Assembly: GCA_963713695.1 (NCBI GenBank)
Contig: CAVQMU010000005.1
Coordinates: 1-64,000 of the forward strand
Reading direction: 5' to 3'
Source: Rhodoblastus sp963713695
GTDB taxonomy: Bacteria; Pseudomonadota; Alphaproteobacteria; Rhizobiales; Beijerinckiaceae
Length of the DNA: 64,000 nucleotides
The position numbers and the translations under genes were made by a program. The notes beneath the pieces were generated by a model that searched no databases, was not told the origin of the DNA, and saw only the letters and a program-made list of their open reading frames with translations. Position 1 is the first letter of the stretch. Each line of letters starts with the position of its first letter. Of this stretch, positions 50,214 to 58,880 are shown piece by piece.

Positions 50214-51164
50214 GCGGAACGTCCTTTTGCTCGATCGGCATTGCGTCATGAATGCGCAACCGGCCACGCCGGACGCGCAGTCGCGTCAGCAGGTTTTGTG
50301 GGGTCTCGGCGCTGGGCGACGCCTGCGGCGCCGCTGCTCCGCCCAGCCCGATCAGTTCAGCAAAGCTAGTCTCGACTCTGGACCTGCTTTGAATGACTTT
50401 TCGGCGTAGCCTGATCCGTCGAAAGGTGGATAAGGCGAGAGACCCTATTGAAGTCAAAGAACTTCGTCGCCTTCGATTATCGAGGCATGGCAGGACTTTG
50501 CGCGCAATGCGGCGGGTATGCGCAGCGTGGAAGCTGCAACAAGCGCCAAGCGTCATTCAAAAATTTTGCGCTGAATGTGCTTTGGCGGTGAAACAAAATC
50601 TCGGCAGGACAGTTTGCTATCCGCTGCAGCCATGGGTTTGCGCAGAGCTTAAGCCGGGTAGGCGATCAAGGCGAAAGCTTAAGCGAGGAAATCGAACCAA
50701 GCTGATTAAGGCACAATTCCATTTTGGCGAAAATCGAACCTTTCACACCTTGAAGACGGGCGTTTCCTCGCCCTGCCGGAGCTAGTGAGAACCAGGAGCT
50801 CGACGACCGTTTATGCAGGGGGGCCTACCATGAATTCTTGTCAGTCCGCCGTGCGGACAAATCGAAATTCGGCAGTCCGGATCGACACCGTCGGCGAAGA
50901 CGCCGAAAATGGCGAGGACATCCCCTGTACCAGCGCCTTCGCGCGTAACGATTCCCCGTTCTCGCCAGCCCTTCGCCCGAGAGGCGCGATTAGCCCTGCG
51001 AATCCCGCCGCCGCGCCTCATCCGGCGCGCCAACCATCTTTCCGTTCCAAACCGCAAAACGAGCGGGCGCTCCCGCGTTAACGCTGCTCGCGGCGCAGGC
51101 CGCCAGCGAGCCGGCTTCATTTCGATTTTGTGCGCATCAAATGATGGGGCAAGGAGTAGAGACC
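50214..51164. other. Long intergenic region upstream of a LuxR-type regulator
   Basis: About 950 bases. A small open frame at 50830-51081 (MNSCQSAVRTNRNSAVRIDT..., 83 residues, Ser/Pro/Ala-rich) has GGGGGG upstream but no recognisable family; I do not call it a gene. No other structure is convincing. Confidence 0.45.
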
Positions 51165-51989
51165 ATGTTGCAAGCCGCTCAAGACAGGCACGGCCGGGAT
51201 TGCGATATCGCGGCCTCCCAGGCTGGAGGCGCGAGAAACGCCGCCGGCGCGCACGACCCCGTTGAGTTCCGACCGCCGGCCCGCACGGTTGTCATCGTCG
51301 AACGCAACAGCTTTCTGCGCGATTGCCTGCACCACAGCGTCGCCGACCAATGGTCCGGCGAAGCCACGGCCTGTGGCAGTCTCGACGAAATGGCCGAAAT
51401 TCCCGGCGACAGGAATTCCATGGTCGTCATCCTCTCAATCGTCTCCCTGAACGAGGAGGAGGCGGATTCCGAATTCGCCAAGCTGATGGAGCTCGATCCA
51501 CCTGTTCGCTCGATGGTGCTGGCGCGGGCCGATGATCTCAACGAGGCTCTCGCCGCCATGGGCCAGGGCGCGAACGGATATATATCGATGAGTGCGGGTT
51601 TTGACATCTTCATCCAGGCCGTGCGCTTCGTCGGCGCCGGCGGAACCTATGTCCCCGCGCAATGCCTGCTCGCGGCGCGGCAGGCGCCCGTCGCTCTCCC
51701 CGAGCAGGCCTCGGCGAGCGGCATAACCAGCCGCGAACTGGCGGTGATCCAGGCGATCCGCCAAGGCAAGCCCAACAAGGTGATCGCCTATGAACTGAAC
51801 ATGTGCGAAAGCACGGTGAAAGTGCATGTGCGTCACATCATGAAGAAGCTGCAAGCCAAGAACCGCACCGACGTCGCCATCAAGGGCGCCGAAATCGCCG
51901 CCGCTTCCGCTCGCTCGGACTCCGGCCCCGCCGCCTCGTTGTTCGCCAAGGACGGCGCGGCGACGGACCGGCGCTCGACCACGTCCTGA
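51165..51989 (+). CDS. LuxR/NarL-type regulator with degenerate receiver
   Basis: 274 residues from ATG 51165, which follows AGGAG at 51152-51156. The receiver-like domain (TVVIVERNSFLRDCLHHSVA) has lost the phospho-acceptor: the expected Asp position reads MVVILSIVSL. The C-terminal helix-turn-helix is complete (ITSRELAVIQAIRQGKPNKV followed by CESTVKVHVRHIMKKLQAKN). A receiver without Asp implies control by something other than phosphorylation. The gene lies next to the exopolysaccharide cluster, as regulators of this type often do; that link is inference. Confidence 0.85.
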   Translation: MLQAAQDRHGRDCDIAASQAGGARNAAGAHDPVEFRPPARTVVIVERNSFLRDCLHHSVADQWSGEATACGSLDEMAEIPGDRNSMVVILSIVSLNEEEADSEFAKLMELDPPVRSMVLARADDLNEALAAMGQGANGYISMSAGFDIFIQAVRFVGAGGTYVPAQCLLAARQAPVALPEQASASGITSRELAVIQAIRQGKPNKVIAYELNMCESTVKVHVRHIMKKLQAKNRTDVAIKGAEIAAASARSDSGPAASLFAKDGAATDRRSTTS

Positions 51990-52052
51990 AACTCGAAGCG
52001 GCGCCGGAATGGCGCCGCCGTTTCATGATAATTTGCCTCGGGAACGACCGGG

Positions 52053-52378
52053 TCATGCCGCCTCATTGAGCGGCATGGACGCGTCGCCATTCACATGGAC
52101 CGGCCGCTATTCCAGGATCGCTGCGCTGACCTCGTCGGCCTGGATGACGACCGGCGCGACGGCGACAGTGCGACAGGGTCCCTTGCCGCCATCCTCCGGC
52201 GTCAGGCCGGCGACGCCGAGCGAGCCGAGCAAACGGCGACGGCGATCTCGATCAGGTCGCCGATGTGGACGCGATACTCTTGGACGCGATGCTCTTGGAC
52301 GCGATGGCCAGGCGCGTTCTGCGCGGCCAAGGCGAGGCCGGGAAGCGCGCAGCCCAGCAGTGCGGCACGAAACGACAT
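52053..52378 (-). pseudogene. Remnant of a Wza/BexD-type polysaccharide export gene
   Basis: Start ATG 52378 gives MSFRAALLGCALPGLALAAQ, a signal peptide, then EYRVHIGDLIEIAV, the opening of the export-protein domain. The middle of the domain is missing and the frame changes. The later block PVVIQADEVSAAILE is interrupted by TAG where the family has Tyr/Trp before RPVHVNGD, and the remnant ends soon after at TGA 52053-52055. Internal loss, a nonsense codon and truncation together mark real decay rather than a single sequence error. A 15-bp tandem duplication encodes HRVQEHRVQEYRVH. Confidence 0.7.
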
Positions 52379-52433
52379 GCGGGTCCAACACATCAAGGGC
52401 GTGGTCGCAGACATGGCGATTCCCCTAGCGGCG

Positions 52434-53681
52434 CTACGCGCCATTAAGATGGATTTTCAGCGCGACGTGCGGCGGCGCGACCGGCGCGGCGGCCTGCGGC
52501 GGCAAAACCGGCAGCTCGCCGCGCGTGGTCGCGCCGGTCCATATCCTGGTCTTGCGCTGCCGCACGCCGACATATTCGGGCACGATATCGATCAGCGCCT
52601 GTTTCACGCCCTTGGCGTCGCGCGCATTGGCCGCGGCGAGCAGGGCGTCTATGAGCCGCAGCTTCGGCGACGGATCGAAGATGGGCGTCGCCGCCCGCAC
52701 GCCGGCGATTGGCGTGGGCATCAGCGCCTCCCAGGCGTAGCTCAGCTCCTCGTGCAGCTTTTCGCCCGGCCTGACCCCGACGATCTGGATGTCGATGTCG
52801 TTGAACGGCCGCAAGCCGGCCCGCCGGATCATTTCCACCGCCAGGTCGAAAATGCGCACCGGCTCTCCCATGTCCAGCACATAGAGCGCAAAGCCTTTCT
52901 GCGGCAGGCTCGATGCGGCCAGCGTCAGTCGCACCGCCTCATCGATGGTCATCAGGAAGCGCGTCATTTTCGGGTGGGTGACGGTGACGGGACCGCCCGC
53001 TTCGATCTGCTTCTGGAACAGGGGCGCCACGGAGCCCGAGGAGCCGAACACGTTGCCAAAGCGCACGAGCGAGGTGCGAATGCCCGCGAATCGGGACGCG
53101 CGGTCATGCACATAGACCTCGGCGGCGCGCTTGGTCAGGCCCATGCAGGAGGAGGGATTGACCGCCTTGTCGGTCGAGATCATCACGAAATCCGCGCCGA
53201 AGGCGCAGCACAGGTCGAGCACGATCTTGGTGCCGAGCACATTGGTGCGCGTGGCTTCGATGATATTGTGATCCTCGAGCAGCGGCACATGTTTCAACGC
53301 CGCCGCATGAAAGACGATGTCGGGCGTTTCGCGCACGAAAATGTCGTTCATCGCCGCCTCGTCGCGTATGTCGCAGATGCTCGCTGTCCAGCCGAATTCC
53401 GGCTCGACGCCGCCGATTGTCTGTGCGACCCGATAAAGATTGTATTCGCAGGACTCGACGAGGGTGAGATGCGCGGGGCGCAGCCGGGCGATCTGCGCCG
53501 CCAGCTCCGAACCGATCGAGCCGCCGGCGCCCGTCACAAGGACGCGGCGTCCCGATATGCTGACGCAATCGACCGGATCGCTCTTGCCGGATGAACGCGG
53601 CGCGAGCGCCGCCTGTCCGAGAGCCTGGATGACTCGGGAGACGTCGGCGCGATCCAGATCGGAAGGACGGGGTGAAGTCAT
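52434..53681 (-). CDS. Polysaccharide-biosynthesis nucleotide-sugar dehydratase (CapD/FlaA1-like)
   Basis: 415 residues from ATG 53681, with GGGAG upstream. The NAD-binding motif VLVTGAGGSIGSELAAQIA is followed by PDIVFHAAALKHVPLLEDHN and the catalytic block STDKAVNPSSCMGLTKRAAE, where Met replaces the SDR Tyr as in UDP-N-acetylglucosamine 4,6-dehydratases of the FlaA1/CapD class. It lacks the N-terminal membrane helices of long CapD proteins, so it is the short soluble type. It probably supplies a keto-sugar for the aminotransferase encoded divergently at 53965. Confidence 0.9.
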   Translation of the reverse strand: MTSPRPSDLDRADVSRVIQALGQAALAPRSSGKSDPVDCVSISGRRVLVTGAGGSIGSELAAQIARLRPAHLTLVESCEYNLYRVAQTIGGVEPEFGWTASICDIRDEAAMNDIFVRETPDIVFHAAALKHVPLLEDHNIIEATRTNVLGTKIVLDLCCAFGADFVMISTDKAVNPSSCMGLTKRAAEVYVHDRASRFAGIRTSLVRFGNVFGSSGSVAPLFQKQIEAGGPVTVTHPKMTRFLMTIDEAVRLTLAASSLPQKGFALYVLDMGEPVRIFDLAVEMIRRAGLRPFNDIDIQIVGVRPGEKLHEELSYAWEALMPTPIAGVRAATPIFDPSPKLRLIDALLAAANARDAKGVKQALIDIVPEYVGVRQRKTRIWTGATTRGELPVLPPQAAAPVAPPHVALKIHLNGA

Positions 53682-53964
53682 TTCAGGAACTCCCGGTGTG
53701 CATGACCAAGGACCCGCTCTGCGCGCCAGCCTGCTGTCGCAAGCCCGTAATAAACGCTGACGTCGAGGGTCAATGATAGGATCGGGCCGGACTCGGCAAG
53801 CATAGACGCAAAGGGCTTCGAGCGGGTCCGGTATGCTTATGCTTTGGCGCCCCAAAGGCGTAGGCCCGCAGCAAAAGGCGCGGGCTTTCATCCGAAAGCG
53901 AACTTCCACAACTCCAGGGAAGCCCTCAATCTGCAGGGGTCGCAGCAAAGCGGGGCGCGCCGGC

Positions 53965-55106
53965 ATGACCATTCCCTTCTTTCGTCCCTCCATTGGTGAG
54001 AGCGAAATCGAAGCCGCCGTTGCGGCGCTGCGCTCCGGCTGGCTGACGACCGGCCGCAAATGCCAGGAGTTCGAGGAAAATTTTTCTGAATTCCTGGGCG
54101 GCGGCGTCGAGGCGATCGCCGTCAATTCCGCCACCGCCGGCCTGCATCTCGCGGCGGAGGCCTGCGGCGTCGGACCCGGCGACGAAGTGCTGGTCCCGAC
54201 CCTGACTTTCACCGCTACCGCCGCTGTGTTCCGGCATCTCGGCGCTGAACCCATTTTCGTCGACGTCGATCCGCACACGCTCGCCATCGACCTTGAAGAC
54301 GCCGCGCGGAAAATCACGCCGCGCAGCAAGGCCCTCGCGCCCGTGCATTTCGGCGGCTGGCCTTGCGACCTCGACGCGATCGGCGCCTTCGCGCGCGCAC
54401 ATGGGCTGAAGGTGATCGAGGACGCGGCCCACGCCCTCCCGGCGCACCGGGGCGGCCGGTTGATCGGCGCATGGGATAGCGACGCCTGCGTCTTCAGCTT
54501 CTACGCCAACAAGACGATCACCACCGGCGAGGGCGGCATGCTGGCGACTCGCGATCCCGAGATCGCGCGCCGCGCCCGGATCATGCGCACGCATGGGCTT
54601 GACCGCGACGCCTTCGATCGTTTCAACCGCGTTGGCGCGAGCTGGTCCTACGACATTGTCGCGCCCGGCTTCAAATACAACCTCACCGATCTCGCCGCCG
54701 CCATCGGCATCGTTCAGCTGCGGCGCGCCTATGACTTCCAGTCGCGTCGACAGGCGATCGCGGAATATTACCTGAACAGGCTGGCGGGCCTGCCGGTCGA
54801 CCTTCCTGCGCGCGCGCCGGGCGACAGCCTCCATTCATGGCATCTGTTCCCGATCCGGATTCATCCGGGCGCGCGAAGCGGCCGCGACGAACTGGTCGAG
54901 ATTTTCAACCGGGAAGGCGTCGGCGTTTCCGTTCATTACCGTCCGCTGCACCAGATGAGTTTCTGGCGCGCGCGGCAGGAGCGTCCGGAAAGTTCCCGAA
55001 CGCCGACGCTTATTTCGCTGGCGCACTGACCCTGCCGCTCTATCCCGCGATGAGCGAACAGGAAGCCGAGGGGGTCGTGACCCTGCTGCACGAAACATTG
55101 GGGTAA
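53965..55106 (+). CDS. DegT/DnrJ/EryC1/StrS sugar aminotransferase, one frame break as read
   Basis: About 380 residues from ATG 53965. MTIPFFRPSIGESEIEAAVA opens the fold, AVNSATAGLHLAAEACGVGP is the PLP-phosphate region, and the PLP lysine lies in FYANKTITTGEGGMLATRD. The break near 54985 joins SFWRARQE to the C-terminal block NADAYFAGALTLPLYPAMSE. It has the sign of a missing base or two extra ones. It transfers an amino group to a keto-sugar, pairing with the dehydratase at 52434. The sugar transferase starts 7 bases after its stop, so the two are co-transcribed. Confidence 0.92.
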
Positions 55107-55112
55107 GCTCAG

Positions 55113-55835
55113 ATGAATCAACCGTGCAATTCATGGACGGAACAGCGCGCGCCCCTGCGCGTGCGGCTGGTGAAACGCGTCTTCGACATGGTCGCCAGCG
55201 CCGCGGGCCTCGCCTTGTGCCTGCCCCTGTTCGTCCTTGTCGCGGCTGCGGTCAAATTCGACAGTCGCGGTCCCGTGTTTTTCCGCCAGATTCGCGTCGG
55301 TCGCCACGGCAGGCTGTTCCACATCGTCAAGTTTCGCACCATGCGCGTCGGGAGCGAAGGGGCCGGTCCGCATTTTACGGCCGAAGGCGACAGCCGCGTC
55401 ACCCGGATCGGGAAATTCCTGCGCGCCGCCAAGTTCAACGAACTGCCGCAACTGATCAATGTTCTGCTGGGCGACATGTCGCTCGTCGGGCCGAGGCCGG
55501 AGACGCCCGAACTCATGCTCCAATACACGCTGGCGCAGCGCGCGACCTTTCTGTCCGTGCGGCCCGGCGTCACCGATTACGCGTCGATCCTCCTGCGAAA
55601 CGAGGGCGCGCTGCTTTCCCGGGCAGGCGATCCCGCGCGCTTCTATCGCGAAGTGCTGATGCCAGTGAGGCATGAGCTCTGCCGGATTTATCTCAGCGAG
55701 ATGGGTTTTGGCGCCGACCTCAAGATCATCCTGATGACCCTGACCGCGCTTGCCTCCCGCCAGCCGCCGATCGAACCCTTCGAGACCGCGCAGAACTTCC
55801 CGCTGAACGAGCGTCTGGAATTGCAGCGGAAATGA
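55113..55835 (+). CDS. Undecaprenyl-phosphate sugar-1-phosphate transferase (bacterial sugar transferase)
   Basis: 240 residues. One N-terminal membrane helix (FDMVASAAGLALCLPLFVLV), then GPVFFRQIRVGRHGRLFHIV, KFRTMRVGSEG, TRIGKFLRAAKFNELPQLIN and GDMSLVGPRPE, the conserved blocks of the WcaJ/PglC family. It starts exopolysaccharide or glycan synthesis by moving a sugar phosphate to the lipid carrier at the inner membrane. The short form with one helix is the PglC-like type. Confidence 0.94.
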   Translation: MNQPCNSWTEQRAPLRVRLVKRVFDMVASAAGLALCLPLFVLVAAAVKFDSRGPVFFRQIRVGRHGRLFHIVKFRTMRVGSEGAGPHFTAEGDSRVTRIGKFLRAAKFNELPQLINVLLGDMSLVGPRPETPELMLQYTLAQRATFLSVRPGVTDYASILLRNEGALLSRAGDPARFYREVLMPVRHELCRIYLSEMGFGADLKIILMTLTALASRQPPIEPFETAQNFPLNERLELQRK

Positions 55836-55947
55836 ATGCGCCGGACCGCTCTGGCCCAAAAATCTTTGGACGCCCGCGCGCCGCTGGACGCAGTAACCCG
55901 TGCGGTCAAACGGGCCGTGCAGGACGTCGTGTAAGGGAGGGCGGCCG

Positions 55948-56730
55948 TTGATCGTCGAATTCTTTGGCCCACCGGGCTCCGGCAAGACAACCTTTTCCCT
56001 GCGCCTCGCCGACCGGCTGCGCGACGGCGGCCATCCCGTCTCACTGAAGCTCAGCGCCCTGCCCGGCGAAAAATCGCCGCAGCCGACACAGCCCGCAAGG
56101 AAAGAACCGCCCGCGCGGACTTCGGCGCCCTTGGGCCCCGCGGCGCGACGTCTCATGGCTCCAGCCTATGAGCTGATCGTCAACGTCGCGCAGCGTCCAG
56201 CCGACGCGGGAGAGGCCGGCGTCGCCAACGCGCTGGCTCACGCCATGCCGCGCGGGCAGATATTCCGCTCGCTGCGCATGCGGCAATATCTGGTGCGCCT
56301 CTCCAATGCCTGGGCGCAGGCGGCGCGCAATCGCGGCATCTGGATCTTCGACCAGGCCTATATCCAGGCTGTCGCCTCGATCGTGTTGGTCCAGCCGCCG
56401 ATGTCCGACGAAGCCATTGCCGCCCTGCTCGAGGTGGCGCCCCATTCCGACCTCGCCATTCGCGTGGAGGCGCCAGAACCGGTCATCGAAAGCCGTCTCG
56501 GGCAAAGGCGGCGCCAGATTGGCGGCGGCGGACGGCTGTTCGAGGAAGACGGCGGCGACACGGTCCAGCAGTCCGCGCTCGCCGAGCAAATCGACAGACT
56601 GCTGCGCCAGCGCGACCGCCCAGTCCTGTCGCTTCGCTCCGCTGGCGACGAATTGCCCGACAACTGCCTCGACTTGGCGGAGCAGACCATTATCGCGCTG
56701 CTCAACGAGGCCTGCGCGCGAATCTCGTGA
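55948..56730 (+). CDS. P-loop nucleotide-binding protein, exopolysaccharide cluster
   Basis: 260 residues. TTG 55948 follows GGGAGGG and gives MIVEFFGPPGSGKTTFSLRL, with a Walker A motif at the very N-terminus. Later WIFDQAYIQAVASIVLVQPP may be the Walker B-like strand and HSDLAIRVEAPEPVIESRL the nucleoside-kinase-like lid region. The fold suggests an AAA- or kinase-type P-loop protein; function is unknown. It follows the sugar transferase by 112 bases and is likely part of the same cluster. Confidence 0.72.
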   Translation: MIVEFFGPPGSGKTTFSLRLADRLRDGGHPVSLKLSALPGEKSPQPTQPARKEPPARTSAPLGPAARRLMAPAYELIVNVAQRPADAGEAGVANALAHAMPRGQIFRSLRMRQYLVRLSNAWAQAARNRGIWIFDQAYIQAVASIVLVQPPMSDEAIAALLEVAPHSDLAIRVEAPEPVIESRLGQRRRQIGGGGRLFEEDGGDTVQQSALAEQIDRLLRQRDRPVLSLRSAGDELPDNCLDLAEQTIIALLNEACARIS

Positions 56731-56918
56731 AATCAGGCGCAGCTCGCGGAGCGGATACGCGCCAGGCGAGGAGCCTAACGGCATTGGGCCGGTTCTCGGC
56801 TTCGCGGCTTTCGCCGCAGCATCATTTTGCGGTCAACGGCAAATTCAATTCCGCCGGACGCTTCGCGCCGCGCGCCGATGGTTTCGACGTCACCGACGTC
56901 TGCGGAGCCGCGCGCCCG

Positions 56919-57749
56919 TCACAGCCTCGCGGCGTGCCAGGCGATGTGGTCGGCCATGAAGGTCGAAATGAAGTAATAGGAGTGGTCGTATCCCTCGCGC
57001 ATGTTCAGCGTGAGGGGTATGCCGGCCTTCTTGCAGGCGGCTTCCATGATCCACGGCTTCAACCCGTCCTGGAGGAAGGAATCCGCCGCGCCCTGATCGA
57101 TCAGGAACTCCTTGAACCTCTTGCCGTCCTCGATCAGGCTCGTCGTATCATAAGCGCGCCACGCCGCCTCGTCCGGACCGAGATATTTCTCGAACGCAGG
57201 CTTCGACCAGCCGCTCGTCGAGGGATTGACGATCGGAGAAAACGCGGAGGCGCTCTTGAAGCGGTCTGGATGCTTGAGCGCAATGGTGAAGGCGCCGTGG
57301 CCACCCATGGAATGGCCGAACAGTCCCTGGCGGTCCATGTCGGCGGGAAAGTTTTCGGCGATGAGCTGCGGCAACTCCTCGACGACATAGGAATACATGC
57401 GGTAATTCTTGTCGTAGGGGGCCTGGGTCGCATCGAGGTAGAAGCCGGCGCCCTGGCCGAATTTCCAGTTGTCGGCTTCATCAGGCACATCCGCGCCGCG
57501 TGGAGACGTGTCGGGGCAGACGATGATAATTCCATGCCGCGCGGCCGCCGCGCGGAACTCGCCCTTTTCGGTGACATTGGCGTGGGTGCAGGTGAGGCCG
57601 GACAGGTACCAGAGCACGGGCGTCTTGCCCTCCCGCGCCTGCGGCGGAACAAATACCGAAAAAGTCATGGCGCAATTCGTGGCGCGGGACTGGCGCCGAT
57701 AGACGCCCTGCACGCCGCCATGCGACCTGGCGGTCGAAACCTCTTCCAT
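56919..57749 (-). CDS. fghA: S-formylglutathione hydrolase
   Basis: 276 residues from ATG 57749. An esterase-D-type alpha/beta hydrolase: LWYLSGLTCTHANVTEKGEF, the nucleophile Ser147 in GHSMGGHGA, and His256 in GYDHSYYF, with the acid at about Asp218 or Asp223. It hydrolyses S-formylglutathione to formate and glutathione in the cytoplasm, the last step of glutathione-dependent formaldehyde oxidation. It lies downstream of gfa on the same strand, separated by a long hairpin. The middle enzyme of the pathway, S-(hydroxymethyl)glutathione dehydrogenase, is not in the window. Confidence 0.95.
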   Translation of the reverse strand: MEEVSTARSHGGVQGVYRRQSRATNCAMTFSVFVPPQAREGKTPVLWYLSGLTCTHANVTEKGEFRAAAARHGIIIVCPDTSPRGADVPDEADNWKFGQGAGFYLDATQAPYDKNYRMYSYVVEELPQLIAENFPADMDRQGLFGHSMGGHGAFTIALKHPDRFKSASAFSPIVNPSTSGWSKPAFEKYLGPDEAAWRAYDTTSLIEDGKRFKEFLIDQGAADSFLQDGLKPWIMEAACKKAGIPLTLNMREGYDHSYYFISTFMADHIAWHAARL

Positions 57750-57818
57750 GATGAATTCCCCCGGGAAACGACGATCGGCCGTCGCAGCGCTAGCCCTGGC
57801 GCGACCGAGACATGAAGA

Positions 57819-57847
57819 CTCCCGAAAAGCCGTCGGCTTTTCGGGAG
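57819..57847 (-). terminator. Strong hairpin between gfa and fghA
   Basis: CTCCCGAAAAGCC, loop GTC, GGCTTTTCGGGAG: a perfect 13-bp stem. On the minus strand no proper T-run follows, so it may be an attenuator or processing/stability hairpin within the gfa-fghA unit. The plus strand has GCGTTTTG after it. Confidence 0.55.
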
Positions 57848-57876
57848 GCGTTTTGATTGCGGCCATGCCGGACCCG

Positions 57877-58452
57877 TCAGGCGGCGAGCTTGCCCGAGGC
57901 CTTGGCGATATGGGTGGCGATGGCGTCCATCAGCGGCGGGGACAGGCAATCATAGGGCTGCAGCCCGATTTCCTTCAGGCGGTTGCGCACGTCGCCCATT
58001 TTGGACGGCGGATAGCCCTGCTCGATGATGGAGGAGACGAAGGCCGCAAATTCCGGCGCCGCCCAGCCCTCGTCCTTCGACAGTTCGACGTGGACGAAGT
58101 CGAGCCCGTAGAAAGGATGGCCGGTATTCTCGATGCGGCCGTACATATGGACGCCGCAACCCTTGCAGGCGTGGCGCTGGATGGTGGCCGAGGGATCGAC
58201 GACCTGCAGCTTTTCCTCGTGGGCGACGACCTTGAGATTGTCGCGCGGAACGACCGCAACGACAGAGAACACGGCCCCCGACGGCTTCCAGCATTTGCTG
58301 CAGCCACAGGCGTGATTGTGCGCCACATTGCCCTTGATCTCGACTTTCACCGGATCGGTCGCGCATTTGCAGCTGAGCGTGCCGCCCGAAAAATCGGCGC
58401 GGCCGGCTTTCAGCCCGTGATCGATCGCCGGATGAAGTTGCGTATCGGACAT
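57877..58452 (-). CDS. gfa: Glutathione-dependent formaldehyde-activating enzyme
   Basis: 191 residues from ATG 58452, which follows GGGAGGAAAG; the longer frame from 58548 is less likely. The zinc-binding cysteines lie in GTLSCKCATDPVKVEI, HNHACGCSKCWKPSGAVFSV and RHACKGCGVHMYGRIENTGH, the Gfa pattern. It speeds the addition of formaldehyde to glutathione. Length agrees with the Paracoccus enzyme (about 194). It is first in a gfa-fghA unit and divergent from the PQQ-associated cluster at 58881. Confidence 0.94.
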   Translation of the reverse strand: MSDTQLHPAIDHGLKAGRADFSGGTLSCKCATDPVKVEIKGNVAHNHACGCSKCWKPSGAVFSVVAVVPRDNLKVVAHEEKLQVVDPSATIQRHACKGCGVHMYGRIENTGHPFYGLDFVHVELSKDEGWAAPEFAAFVSSIIEQGYPPSKMGDVRNRLKEIGLQPYDCLSPPLMDAIATHIAKASGKLAA

Positions 58453-58880
58453 TCTTTCCTCCCTTGGTTTTAAACTTTGGCTTGGTTTTGCACTTTGGCC
58501 CGTGAACCATTCCAACAGGCTGCCGAGGCTGAACCGACTTTCCGCCATGCGCCCCTCCCGTGGACGTTTGTGTTATTGCTCGACCGACGTTTCGTCCCTG
58601 CGCCGATCGGTTTCTCCTTCTTCAATCTCACGACCGAAAAGGATACTCGGCGATGAATGTCCAAGAGCGACCGCGCCCTGCACGCCCGCAACTTAAATTC
58701 AAAGCATATATTCTGTTGTCGACTTCGCGATGTTCTGACCGCGCTCGCGGGCGGCATGGCGCAATATTCGCAACGGCGAGTATGGCATAAAGCTCAGCGT
58801 CTTGAAGTCGGCGGCGGCTTAATAATCTCTTATGATTTTCGAGTTGACTGACTTGTTCGCCAAGCCGGATAATCTTCAGC
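58453..58880. other. Divergent promoter region between gfa and the PQQ-associated cluster
   Basis: About 430 bases with no gene and no convincing operator by eye. Short open frames here match nothing I recognise. Confidence 0.5.

Noticed and set aside
50830..51081. Small gene of 83 codons before the LuxR-type regulator.
   Set aside because: A purine-rich site is present, but the product is low-complexity and matches nothing; evidence is too thin.
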